A stretch of DNA of 64,000 nt, taken from positions 114,350 through 178,349 of the forward strand of contig NBAY01000082.1 of NCBI GenBank assembly GCA_002794775.1. The letters are read 5' to 3'. Below, piece by piece: positions 24,530-36,593 of the stretch; position 1 is the first letter of the stretch, and the number at the start of each line of letters is the position of its first letter. This stretch comes from Porodaedalea pini (taxonomy: Eukaryota; Basidiomycota; Agaricomycetes; Hymenochaetales; Hymenochaetaceae). The translations under genes and the position numbers were made by a program. Under the pieces are notes generated by a model, which saw only the letters and a program-made list of their open reading frames with translations, searched no databases and was not told the origin of the DNA.

Positions 24530-25891
24530 TTGTCGCGGTTCGACCCAGACCGCGCTTCGTACGTTGCAACTGACAGCAAGCACGTCACCCGCAACATCTG
24601 GTGGAGCGACGTCAGACACGCGTGGTACTCGACTAACAAACAAGCTCAACGAGTTTGGTGGGCACCTCGAACCCCTCACGTGCCATCATCACCTACTGTT
24701 TTGACATCATCGGTCGCCCTCCCAAGCGAACCAGGAGGTTATCGTACGCCCTGTAGAGACTCATCGCTGCCAACACCTCCCAAACACCTATCCCGCATGC
24801 CAGCACTGACAATGTCGATGTCTACAGGGTTCACTCAGCAACAACAACGGGAGCTCGCAGTGTTAATCACTGCAGCCTTTACCCAGCAAGTGGCGAATAC
24901 CCCCGCTGCGCAAACCGGAAATGCTCTGCCCCCCAACATTGACATCGCCCGGCCACACGAATTCGCTGGCGGTGACGATTACCTCGACTTCAAGCGCGAA
25001 GTCCTACTCTTCGTCTTGGTGAACCCCACGAGGTACCCCTCGTCATCAAGTAAGATCTATGTTGCCCTCTCTTACCTCAAGGGTGGCAACACATCGACAT
25101 GGGTGCAAAACTACGTCCAGGAGTTCACGACTAGTGGCATTGTGAGCTTCACGGATAGCTGGACAAGGTTCCAGGAACAACTGGATGCCTCCTTCGACGA
25201 CCCGAACAGAAAGGAGAAGGCGTTGAAGAAGTTCTGAGAAAAGATCCAGAAGGACCTCTCTGCTGATGAGTTCTTCCAAGACCTCAACATAATCATCAAG
25301 GCAGCGGAACTAACAGACGACAGTGTCATCTGCGATCACCTAAAGCACGCGATGAACATCGAGGTGGTCTGTGGAGTGCTAAGGTCGACGCCGGTCCCGA
25401 CGAAATACGAAGACTGGAAAAAGAAGGCCGTCGAGATCGATTGTGGCAAACAGCAGATCTGCGCCATCCAGCGAGGCCATATACTACCCCCAATGCACCC
25501 GCAGCCCCAGCAGGCGCCACCTGTCCGTCGTCCATTTGCAGCTCCCCATGTCGACAAGCGCGATGCGACTGGCATTACCTTCGGAGGCGCTGGTCAACCA
25601 ATGGATGTCTCAATGAACGAGGCACAATGAAAACGTGCGTGCTGGATCTGTGGCAGGTTGGGCCACTTCAAGGACAAGTGCCCACAGGGAAAGCCGATTA
25701 TCCAGCATATGCTACAGCTGATGGCACCCGGCAAACGTCACCTCCTCACCGATGAGCTAGGCGTGATGAAGGAATCAGCCTTCGAGGAAGTCGTAGACAC
25801 TCGAAGGTCGACTGTGGAGGACTATGTAGAGGAAGAAGGTGATGACGAAGAGGTCGTTGACTTGCAGGGTTTTGCAAGTGGTCAGGCGTAG
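24530..25891 (+). pseudogene. Gag of the Gypsy element, two stops
   Basis: One frame runs through the capsid-like region and a CCHC zinc knuckle (CWICGRLGHFKDKC, near 25640-25680), which binds the genomic RNA. It is interrupted by TGA at 25235-25237 and TGA at 25628-25630. Both sit where CGA (Arg) would restore a plausible reading, as expected from C-to-T change at CG. The true start is uncertain; a methionine near 24797 (MPALTMSMS) is a good alternative to 24530. An acidic tail (EEEGDDEEVVD) precedes the terminal stop. Confidence 0.85.
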
Positions 25892-25938
25892 CCACCGGGG
25901 CGACTGACCGAGAAGTTCCAAGGGTTTCAAGTTCGGAT

Positions 25939-28900
25939 TTGTTAAAATATAGTCAACCACCTGTACAATATTTAGATGCAAACGGCGTTGATGACTTTTC
26001 TGACTACAAAAACCCTACTGGTGTAGAGGAAGAAGGCATTGAAGAGAAGTTGTTCATGAGGGGAACTGGTGGATGCCAGCTGGACCTCCTCCTGAACGTC
26101 GGACACAGCGTAGCGGGTGAGACGAGAGAGGTGGATGCGCATGCCCTCATAGATTCGGGATGCACAGGATCATGTATCGACGTGAGGTTCATCGAGCGAT
26201 ATGGGTTGGAGACCAAATGATACATTCGGCCCCTTGCAGTGCTCAATGCTGATGGCATGCACAACGAAGCCGGGTTGATCAAGGAATATGTCGACGTTGA
26301 GCTCATGATTGGGCACCACAGGGAGAGGATTGTCCTTGCGGTAACGTCGCTAGCATCATCAAACATCTTCCTTGGTTACGATTGGCTTCGACATCACAAC
26401 CTGGAGGTCGATTGGAAAACGGGTTTGATTGAATTCACCCAATGCCCAGAGGAGTGCACAATCGAGAAGGAGGACATGAAAGAGACAAGGAGGGTGAGAG
26501 AGGTGCGAATGAACAAAGTGTCCTGGCCCACATACCTCAACGACTACGCTGACGTCTTCTTGGAGAAGGGGTTCGAGAAGTTACCTGAACACCGACCACG
26601 GGACCACATCATCGATCTGAAGCCCGACTTCAAGCCCAGTGACTGCAAGACCTACCCACTCATGCCAACAGAGCAGCAGTCGCTCAAGGACTTCCTAGAC
26701 GAGAACTTGAAGTCTGGTCGCATCCAAAGGTCCATATCGCCTATGGCGTCACCTTTCTTCTTCATCAAGAAGGCCGACAAATCACTACGCCTGATCCAGG
26801 ATTACCGTAAGCTTAATGACGGTATGATCAAGAACAAGTATCCCCTCCCTCTCATCGACGAACTCGTTGACAAGGTCAAGAAAGCGAAGTACATCACTAA
26901 GCTTGACCTTCGTTGGGGATACTACAACGTCCGGATCTGCGAAGGCGATGAGTGGAAGGCAGCCTTTCGCATGAATATGGGTCTCTTTGAACCGACGGTA
27001 ATGTTCTTTGGTCTTTGCAACGCACTGGTGATGTTCCAAGCTTTCGTCAACCACATCTTCAAGGGACTAATCTACAACAACCTGATCATCGTCTACCTCA
27101 ATGACATACTGATTCTCTCACAAACTCTCGAGGAACATATCGAGACATCGAGACGTGTCCTTCAGATCCTGTGAGAGAACGGCCTATACCTAAAACCAGA
27201 GAAGTGCGAGTTCGATGCCAAAGTGGTAAAGTACCTTGGCCACATCGTTGGCAATGGCGAGATCAGAGCGGACCCGGCAAAGACGGAAGCAATAGCAGAC
27301 TGGCCCATTCCACGAAATGTCAAACAGCTGCAACAATTCCTCGGCATGGGCAACTGGCTGCGACGATTCATCAAGGACTATAGCAAGGTAGTCCATCCAC
27401 TGACGTCACTGACGGGCAAGAAGGACTGGGTATGGGAGACTGAACAGCAGGAGGCGTTCGAGGAGTTGAGACAACGTCTCTGCTCACCTCCAGTCCTGGC
27501 CATTGTGAACAATGAGGGCCCTTTCCGTGTCGAAGTGGACTCATCAAACTTCGCACTTGGAGGAGTGTTGTTGCAGAAGCAGGAAGGCAAGTGGAGGGTA
27601 GTCGCCTACAGGTCAGAAGTGCTCCTACCGGTGGAATGAAACTATGAGATCTACGACAAGGAGATGCTCACAATCATTTCGGCACTCAAGGAGTGGAGGC
27701 AATACCTCCTCGGCGCCCGTCATCCCATCGAGATCTGGTCTGATCATGCTAACCTTACCTACTTCAGGTCGGCGCAAAATCTGAGCTATCAACAAGCTCG
27801 CTGGCGGACAGAGCTCGAGGAATTCAACTTCCACCTCGAACACAAGTCGGGGAAAATGATGGGTAAGGCAGACTTACTGTCGTGCAAGGCAGGCTATGAC
27901 GAGGGCAAAGATGACAACGATGGCGTCATGTTCATCAAGGACAAGTGGCTGAATTGTGGGGTGGTGAGGACATCGCGTGATGAGGTGTTGGACAGAGTGG
28001 GTGAAGCGCAAAGGGCGCAACACAAGTCGGAGAGGCCAATGGGGATGACAGAAGTCGACGGGTTGTGGCGCATGAAAGGCAAGGTATACATGCTGTCGTC
28101 AATGAAGGAGGCCGTATTACGGGAATGTCACGACTCGGTTCTAGCTGGACACCCAGGAGCGTCAAAAACGGTGGAGCTTGTCCGTCGAGACTTCTGGTGG
28201 ACATCAATGTTCTCCGATGTCCAAGCGTATGCCCGAGGGTGTGATCGCTGTCAGCGAACAAAGGCTCTGAGGGTGTTGAGGTCAAGGCCACTCCATCCAA
28301 ACGCAGCCCCTGAAGGCCCCTGAAGGCCCCTGGGAAATCGTCACAGTCGACCTCATCGGAGAGCTCCCGGACTCCAAGGGGCACAACGCAATCTGCGTCT
28401 TCGTTGATAGGTTCTCAAAACAGATGCACGCAATCCTGACAACAATGAAGTTGTCGGCAGAAGGCATGGCCCAGCTGTACCACGACCACGTCTTCTGCCT
28501 CCACGGCTTACCGAAGAAGATCATCCATGACCGAGGCACGCAGTTCGACGCTTCGATGATGAAGGAGCTGTACAAACTCCTGCACATCGAAGGCAACCTG
28601 TCAACAGCGTATCACCCACAGATGGATGGTCAAACGGAACGCATTAACCAAGAGCTCGAACAGTACCTTCAACTCTTCGTCAACCATCATCAATCAGACT
28701 GGAAGGACTGGCTCCCTCTTGCGGAGTTCACATACAACAACCGCAAACACTCAGCGATGAAAATGTCCCCCTTCTATGCAAACACAGGACGTCACCCCTT
28801 GAGCTTTGACACAATACGAACCTCATCTACCAACATGTCGGTGGAAGAATTCACAAAGCACATCAAGGAGACTCATCGCGTCGTGAAGGACAACTTGGTC

Positions 28901-29371
28901 AAGGCGGCAGACGACATGAAGCACTACCACGACCGGACAGCAGGGACTTCGGTGGAGTACAAGGCTGGAGACAAGGTTTTCCTTGACGGGCGAAACATCA
29001 GCACAGACTCGCCGATGAAGAAACTCGCTGACAAATGGTATGGTCCCTTCGAGATCATTGACAAAGTGGGAGCTAGTGCGTACAAACTCAGGCTCCCCAA
29101 GCGCTGGAAGAAGGTCCACCCGGTTTTCAATGAGGCCCTGCTAAAGCCTGCTGTTGAACCATCCTTCGAGAGCCAGAAACAACCAGCACCGCCGCCGCCT
29201 GACATCATCGACAATGAGGAGGAGTATGAGATCAAGGAAGTCCTAGACTCGCATCTGCACCGAGGAAAGCTACAATACCTCGTCAAGTGGGTTGGCTACA
29301 ACAAACCAACCTGGCAGCCCGAGATGGACTTTGGCGAGAACGCAAAGGAGGCGATCGCTGAATTCTATTGA
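25939..29371 (+). pseudogene. Pol polyprotein of the Gypsy element, broken
   Basis: The order is aspartic protease (LIDSGCTG near 26145), reverse transcriptase, RNase H (VEVDSSNFALGG), integrase with an HHCC zinc site (CDRCQRTK) and a DDE core (IHDRGTQF; PQMDGQTERIN), then a chromodomain (YEIKEVLDSHLHRGKLQYLV...). The RT box reads YLND where YLDD is expected, a G-to-A change at a catalytic aspartate. TGA codons interrupt it at 26218-26220, 27172-27174 and 27637-27639, each where arginine is expected. A 10-bp tandem duplication (CCCCTGAAGG) near 28305-28325 shifts the frame before the integrase core. The chromodomain suggests targeting to methylated-histone chromatin. Confidence 0.93.
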
Positions 29372-29484
29372 AAACATCCCGGCGCCCCTCGAAAACTCGA
29401 CATTCCTCGCCAACGACTTTGTCCACTCTTCATCGACACCGAGCCAGATGACTGCGATCTTGGTTGGTCGGGACGCCCAACCTT

Positions 29485-29495
29485 GAGGGGGGGGG
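29485..29495 (+). other. Polypurine tract
   Basis: A GAGGGGGGGGG run lies three bases upstream of the 3' LTR. This is the usual primer site for plus-strand DNA synthesis. No convincing tRNA-complementary primer binding site was recognised just after the 5' LTR (24089 on), so the minus-strand primer is not identified. Confidence 0.8.
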
Positions 29496-29498
29496 TAA

Positions 29499-29937
29499 TG
29501 TCAGGACTCGAACTTTTCCCTTCTTTTAAATTGCCTTTTACCATTTCTTTTCTTTTAATCGCCCCTTTCCATTATAATTAATCATCCTTTCAATCATTTC
29601 CCACACCCCCTTCACATGACCTTCATTCGTTCCATTCCACTCCCATTATATAATCCTAGACAATGGGGCAACCAGTTCTCACGAGGTGATCACTGTATAT
29701 AAGGAAGAGGAATCGCATCTGAACACCTGTTCTACTTTTCCTCTTACCTCTGTGATGACCTAGGTGAGACCGTGTCCCCCTCCTGTAGTAGAGTACATTG
29801 TATTAATCCTCTTACTTCTGTGACGACCTAGCCTGAGTACAGCGTGTCCCGAGTTCCCGCTCGAGTATAGCACATCCCAGACGACAGTCAGCTGAGGCCT
29901 GCCCAGTCTGAGTCATCTCCTGGACTCCCGCCTAACA
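29499..29937 (+). repeat. 3' LTR
   Basis: Same length as the 5' LTR, with TATATAAG at 29696-29703. Differences from the 5' copy are all transitions; in the last 60 bp four CG sites of the 5' LTR read TG or CA here (for example CAGCTGAGG for CAGCCGAGG). Confidence 0.95.
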
Positions 29938-29963
29938 GTAGCGGCGTGCGTAGAACAGGTTCA

Positions 29964-32900
29964 ATGCCTAGATTTACCCGGTCAGCCACAGAACAAATCA
30001 AAGGCCTGACGGCCGAATTGAAGGAAACAAACCAGCAACTCACCAAACATCAAAACCTCACCATCTCACAAGCTGAACTCATCAATGACCTTCACTCAAC
30101 AATCGAACACCTACAGGAAGACATCAGTACTAAAGACCTGGAGCTTCAATCGATGAAAAACTCACTTATTTTGACCACCGGCCATCTTGACAAAGCCCAG
30201 AACTGAATTTCTTCCACTTCTTCTTGGCTTTATGCTGCTCGGAGGTCTTCCAATCACTTTGCAGCCATTATCTCAAGCCTGAGACGCAAGAACAAGCTGT
30301 TAAGGGCTCAGGCAGAAAAGCACCAGACGAAACTCACTTTGTTGGAAGCGCAGATTGCTGCTGTTCGTTGGTCACTCGATTTTACCAATAATGAGCTTTG
30401 GGATGCTGGGGATCATCTAGGAATGCTACAAGCTGAAAAGACGTTAAAATGGATGCATATAGTCGATGGAACAATAGCTTACAGAAATGACTCTTGCGCT
30501 CTCAAAAATACGGCCGGGCCATTCGTATGCGTCTTGCACAAGCCCAGAGACGCATTCAAGATCTAAAGTGCTTCAGGTCAACTGCTCGAAAGACGATAAA
30601 ACTCACGGAAAAAGGGATTTATACTTCACCTGTTCACTCGCTAGTCCGTCGTCTCGTTCTTCTCGGATGTCCTACCTCGAATGCTGGGAAAGTCATCGAG
30701 GCTTTCGTCCAGTTCACATCCTCTTTCCTTGGGATGAAAGCCTCAAAACCTAAGAAAAGAATACACACACTGAGTCCACAAACAGTCGGCCGGATTTTGG
30801 GTGAAGGAGATGTAGCTGTCGATATACAGCTTGGCTATGAACTCCTTCAAACTCCAGGTAAATTAATTTAAAAATGCAAAGCTGAATGCATATACTCACC
30901 TTTTGAAGGTTTTACGACTGGTGGGGATGGAACAAGCAATAAGAATCAGAACTTTGAGTCTTTTCATATCAATCTTCAAGCATTGAAAACATACCTGAAA
31001 AGCGAGGCTTCCTCATCCTCTTTGACCTCCATCTCCACTAAACATTCCTCAGATTTGGCTGCTTTCAAGGCCGTCAAACATAAGATTCGCTTTGCTGGTG
31101 TCCGAATGTCAGCGAATCATCGCTCTGAAACCCAGAAACAAGGCGATATTACTTGCCTTGACAACATCATCAATACCTTCAAGAAAAGCCCCCTGGCTTC
31201 GATGACCGAGCTGCTGGAGCAGCCATTTGACGACGCATTCCTGGCCATGAAGTACATGGGTTCGCACGGAGACCACACCAAAGACCAGAAGGCGAAGCAT
31301 TGCTTGCTTGCTGGGTGGAAAGAAGAGCTTTCAATGTGGGGCCTTGGCGCACGTTGTCTCTTTTCCAAAAGGCCAGAGGAGCGTGATGATCTTATCAGGG
31401 ACACTAAAGTGTCCCTGATCGCCGAGCTTGGTGGCGAGTCCATATGGAATAATCTGAGTGCACAAGAACAAGCAGAGAAGGAGTTAGCGATGATGAATCA
31501 AATGTCAGAGACCTTTGCTGGAGAGGCGTACCTTGCACTTTCAGAGGAGGAGAGGCACTGCTTGAAGTTGTTCATCTGGACCGGGTGCGATATGCACAAA
31601 GACCTAAATGCTGTCAAAGGCGGCGATTCAGGGATGTGGGAGAAATGGAAGGAGCTCGGTATTTCACCTATTGGGCTCACAAACCATGATAACACGGCCG
31701 TCCTTGAGCTCATGGAAGGCTGAGAAAATGAGGAGAGTGCGGCAGAGAAACGAGCTCGAGAAGTTACTACGGGAGGTGCCGTCAAGCTTGCTAGCCTCGC
31801 CGGTGCGCTGTTTAACCACAAAGATGACAAGAAAGGTCAGCAGCATATGTTCAGAGACAACACAAGATTCACCACTGGACATGTTTTTGCATTCTCTGAT
31901 ACATCCAACACTCAGTACAGCTTGTATCTCCAAGCGGCGGCTGATCTTCTGGCAGATCTGGAATACTATGTTGACTATATGCACTATATTCGAGACGGAA
32001 AAGAGAAGCGTACCTTGAATCACCTCAAATCAAATGTTCTGAAGGGTCTTGAGGACATTCCGACTATCACAGAGCTTGCTGCCCTCGCACTTTACCAAGA
32101 AGCCGTCTCGTTTTCATATATTTCATCCATTCGCGGCACTGGACTCAGGCACACAAACGCGCTTGATCTTGGCCCGCTGCAGCAAAAAGTCAAAACCCAC
32201 ATAAAAAAGCTCATAGATGAACCTCAGCTTATCCTTTCTTCCGACTCAGACCCATGTGTAGTGACAATGAACGGCTATTCAAGCTGGAATCGAGATGATG
32301 TGGTCGGCACAATTCATAGAATGGCTTCGCGGCTTCCTCACCTCGAAGAAATCTTCAAAGCTTTTCTTTCTGGTGTGTTAAACACATGGGAATGTTTTAC
32401 ATCAGAATTTGCAGATGATGGATCAATCGCCGCACTTACTGAGGGGGAGCAGGAGCTTGCGTGGATGCCGCCGACTAATGATGCAAACGAAGGAGCGCTT
32501 GGAGCTTACAGAGTTTTTGCTTGAAAAAATCCAACAGGAACCTTGAAACTATTCAACGCAATATTCAAATTTAGACAAAACAATACGCAGGAATTTATGG
32601 ACACGAAGCTTACCAGGCATGAGCACGAGGCGTTCCTTCGGAGGGAAGCGTGGGACAGGGACGCCATGGGACTTGAAAAAAAATGCCACTGAGAGATTTT
32701 CGAGGAGCACATGGAGGACATAGCCAAAAAATGACAGAAGGACAAAGCTCAAGCCCAGAAGAAGTCAGAAAGACAAGAACGAGTCGATGTGATCGTTATC
32801 CAGTGCGATTGAGAGCTTGTGAAAAAAATGACTGTGCCGCAGTTGAAGGAACAATTGGACAAACTTAGGACAACAGATACCCAGATACCCATAGATAGTA

Positions 32901-32998
32901 AACTGAAGAAAAAGGCAGATAAATTATTAGAACTACTTAATGCATTAGATAGGTATGATAACTCGGTTTGTACTAGTAATCCTGTAGATAATTCTTAG
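29964..32998 (+). pseudogene. Agaricomycete repetitive transposase-like ORF family, decayed
   Basis: This long protein type resembles one I recall as highly repeated in Agaricomycete genomes; I cannot place it in a named transposase superfamily. In order it has an N-terminal coiled coil (LTAELKETNQQLTKHQNL, then IEHLQEDISTKDLELQ), a second helical region, a central domain with FIWTGCDMHKDLNAVKGG, a domain with LPHLEEIFKAFLSG and WMPPTNDANEGALGAYR, and a C-terminal motif MTVPQLKEQLDKLR. One intron is likely (after TPG, about 30856-30916). TGA interrupts it at 30204, 31721, 32522 and three more times near 32690-32815, each where Arg is expected; there is also a frameshift near 30490. The Gypsy element landed just upstream of its start. 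Confidence 0.7.
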
Positions 32999-33970
32999 TG
33001 CTGCTGCCGGGTGAATAAGCGGCGGCAGAAGCATGTAATCGACTGATCGACCTCGAAAACTTTCCCTCGGGGCTTCTCATTACACACCCCACAACTTGAT
33101 TTCGACAGATCCTGTCCAGGGAACTGCCGGCAGAGTTTCTAGTAATTTTATGTGGTCTCATGAAACTTTTGACAAACACATTGCCACAAATTTCTATATT
33201 AGGTGCATATTTACACTCCGACTAAAAAAAACAAGGCACGCTTTTCTAATGCACAATGCCGATCCCCAGCCTTAGCCCCTATTATTTTTTCTTTCAAATT
33301 TTTACATATTTTTTTCTGAAAAAAAAAATTGAAACAATTGATGGGAAATCAAAAACCACGGATTTATGCATAACTTCCTTACTTGTATTACAGAAAGAAA
33401 AATTCTCGGCCTCTAAAACTCAAAACTCCGGGCCGGGCGGAGTTGATGGGATGTGCCGCGCCCAACTGTAGTAGTACTAGTAGTACTGCTGATGGTCAAA
33501 TACCTTCAAGGAATAAACTATATTCTACTCAGCTGCTGTGATCATGGTAAGTATTCTAAGTGTGGCAGGCTCTCTGCTCTTCAAAGCGATACTCACACCG
33601 AGTCAAAGCATGACGCTCCGACCCATCCGAAAAACAATCGCATTACATAGTACTCTGGACCACCGGGTGGTAACTGCGACGAGACAGAGGCTGATGCACG
33701 TCCGACTTGGACCGTCTACCGCGGTTTACAGTATTCTGCGCACGTCGTTTATGTCTCATCTGTCATAGCATGCCAGTGCACATATATGTCACGAACAGTC
33801 AACATTATTTTCGGGACAGCCTACAGATCTAGAATGGTTTTCAGAATGCGAAGACAGACTGTATAGTGAAAGGCCGATTGCCGCGATGCGTTTCTGGGTC
33901 CCATTGACTGGCATGATGGAGGTATGCTCACGGATAATACTTATTTCATATGACTTTTTTCTGTCATCAC
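32999..33970. other. Intergenic, upstream of intact P450
   Basis: No supported gene. There are poly-A/T tracts near 33225 and 33318 and a short GTAGTACTAGTAGTACT palindromic stretch near 33470-33486. The right part (from about 33950) aligns with the 5' flank of the broken P450. Confidence 0.5.
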
Positions 33971-34405
33971 GGGCCACGTAGTGTCGGCCCTCCGCCAGAA
34001 AATGCCAGCATGTCTACTCGTTACCTTTCTGGCCTCGGTCTCATACACATTCCAAAAGAAAAACCCAAGTTCGCTTTGCGTATGACGACGACCCCGATGT
34101 CCGACGGTATCCGTTATGCCTACTGGACTTCGCGTTCTCAGAAGCGCACCGCTTGCCATTGCAAGCTTGCTTCGACTATTTCCTCGTAATACATCCTGAC
34201 GCTGGCTTTCACTGTTTTATTGGACCCCTATGTCCCGTGGGCATGGTCGTCTCCAAATGCTACCGAATACCGAAGTAGAAGAAAGGGAAAGGCCGCCGCG
34301 GAGCTCTCACGGAACTCTTCGTATAAAGCAGGTTTGGAGAGTCGCCCACATCCTTTCGTGATTCCCATCAACTGCTTAATAGTGCTAGTCTCGGAATCCT
34401 GAACT

Positions 34406-36593
34406 ATGGAGCGTTTGTCCGGTTGGCAGTCTGCGCTGGTGCCGATTATATCTGCTTTAGATTTTGACGACGCGAAGCATCGAGGCCGATACTACTCTGC
34501 TGTAGTCGGTATATGTATTGCAACCGTATCGTTTATCCAGTTCATGAAAGCTAGGAAGCTCACGGTATGCTCATAATTGTTCATGTGACACTGACTGATG
34601 CATGATCAGGTTAACGTACCTCTGGAAGGCTCCTCTGGGATTGTCTCATCCTATCTCGGAGCTTATGACTTCCTGGAAAATACGAAATCTATTCTAAGGC
34701 AAGCCTACAAGAAGGTCTGTATATTCATTTGAATTTTGGTTCTCGGTTCCATTGAGATATCGCGCTCATACAGTACGGTCAAGGAACGTTCAAAGTTCCG
34801 GGACTGGATCGGTATACCGTGGTCATAAATACGCGCGATCTTATTGACGAAGTCAGGAAAGCACCTGACGAAAAGGTCTCTTTTACTGAGGCACTGGCTG
34901 ATGTTAGCAACGCGGGAATTCACTACCTCTCTCAAACTTTCCTGACACCAGTACTGGTACCTCCTTTTTATCCAGACTCTCGCGTCCCGCTGGACGATTG
35001 GAGAGAATGTCGCGAAGAATCATTATCACACGCTTGTTGTTCGCAATCAGCTAACGCGTTCCCTGAGCGGATTGTTTGACGACATTCGAGATGAGATCAC
35101 ACAGGCCTTCGACGAACTTATCCCAGCGAAGAATGGAGGTAAAGTCGATCTAGTCCTGCTCATCTAGTAATCGTGAGACCTGATCTATGTTTGTTGTAGA
35201 ATGGGTCGCTGTCCCCGCCCTGGAGACTATGAGGAACATCGTATGCAGGACAAGCAACAGGATTTTTGTCGGTACTCCTCTTTGTGAGTACCACACGCTC
35301 TTCTAAGGCAGATGAATCGCGACTGACGGCAAAGGATGCCTTGATGGAATACAGGCAGAGACCCAGACTACATTGATCTGAATATCAATTTCACGGTCGA
35401 TGTCGCCAACAACGTCTTCAAAATTAGTAAGGTTCCGGTCTTCTTACGCCCGTAAGCAAATTTCACCGTTCATTAACCCTTATTAACCGTTCGCTGTTGT
35501 TGTGCATCGTAGACTTGTTGGCGCGTTTATCTCTTCGTCGCCGAGAAACATTCGGCGGGGAATGAAACATCTTCGTCCCTTGCTGGAGGAGAGGTTTCGC
35601 CTGTATGACGAGAATGGAAATGACTGGCCCGATAAACCAGTGAGACAACGTTTTTTCGTCCTCTTGATTTGAGAGCGAACTAACCATTGCGAAGAATGAT
35701 ATGCTCTCCTGGCTCATTGACGAGGCACCTGAAAATGAGAAGCGAAGCGTATACGAGCTAACGAAGAGGATGCTAGTCGTAAATTTCGCTGCTATTCATA
35801 CGTCTTCGAATGTGAGTAGTGCTCAAGTCAATGCAACATCTGACTTTCAACCTTCTCTACATTTCAGAGCTTTACCCACGCTCTATTCCATCTGGCCGCC
35901 GAACCAAAGTACATTGAGCCTCTGCGTAAGGAGGTCGAGCAAGTGATCAATGAGGAAGGATGGACAAAGGTCGCGATGACGAAGATGCGGAAGCTCGACA
36001 GTTTCATGAGAGAAAGCCAGCGAATGAATGGAATTCATCTGTGTATGTCTGTCTCGTCTTTTAGGATTGCATAACCGTGTACTCAGACTTCGTTCTAAGT
36101 GACATTAAACCGCAAGGTCATGTCAGACTTCTCTCTGTCGGATGGAACATTCCTACCTGCGGGTACTTTTCTTGCGGCCAACATCACGGCCGCACACAAC
36201 GATGAAGTATACTATCCAAATGCGGACAAGTTCGACGGATTCCGGTTTTCGAACATGCGCGATGAAAGTGCGGAAGAAGGTGTGAAGCACCAAATGGTCA
36301 ATACGAGCGCAGATTATCTGGCGTTCGGCCACGGTCGTCATGCGTGGTGCGTTATCACATACTCTATACTATCCATCAAATTCAATGTCGCTTGTTTAAC
36401 CGGAATTCTTTGAGACAGCCCTGGTCGTTTCTTCGCGGTGAATGAGCTGAAGGCGATGATGGCGTACCTACTTTTGAAATACGACCTGAAGGCAGAGGTG
36501 AATGGAGTCCGACCGGAGAACATCTATATGGGCACGCGACTAATCCCAAACCCAAAAGCCAAAGTTCTACTCAAGAAGCGAGCGGATGTGTAA
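34406..36593 (+). CDS. Cytochrome P450 monooxygenase, intact copy
   Basis: Eleven exons (34406-34564, 34610-34714, 34774-34902, 34976-35138, 35200-35283, 35355-35451, 35513-35639, 35695-35811, 35868-36042, 36100-36346, 36419-36593) join in frame to 526 residues, a typical length. There is an N-terminal membrane anchor at about 30-47. The I-helix region carries NFAAIHTSSN in place of the common AGxxT. The K-helix ExxR is seen as ESQR, and the heme loop is FGHGRHACPGR, with the cysteine codon formed across the last intron. It resembles Agaricomycete CYP512-like or ent-kaurene-oxidase-like enzymes, which oxidise terpenoids or other lipophiles; substrate unknown. The acceptor before exon 10 (TTCTAAG) is the least certain splice. 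It faces away from its broken paralog at 17.6 kb. Confidence 0.85.

Larger units (their letters stand above)
23650..29937 (+). mobile_element. Ty3/Gypsy LTR retrotransposon (chromovirus), full length
   Basis: A 6.29-kb element with two 439-bp LTRs and a perfect 5-bp target duplication GTAGC (23645-23649 and 29938-29942). The order protease-RT-RNase H-integrase-chromodomain identifies a chromovirus. gag and pol are in separate frames. It cannot encode its proteins now: two in-frame stops in gag, three in pol, a 10-bp tandem duplication shifting frame in pol, and a changed RT active site. The LTRs differ by about 11 substitutions counted by eye, all transitions, so insertion is fairly recent and decay is mostly C-to-T/G-to-A. 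Confidence 0.97.

Noticed and set aside
29964..32998. KDZ (Kyakuja-Dileera-Zisupton) transposase
   Set aside because: The cysteine clusters and the conserved DINCQ/GLTDGEGVE-type motifs of KDZ proteins were not seen; left as an unnamed repetitive family.
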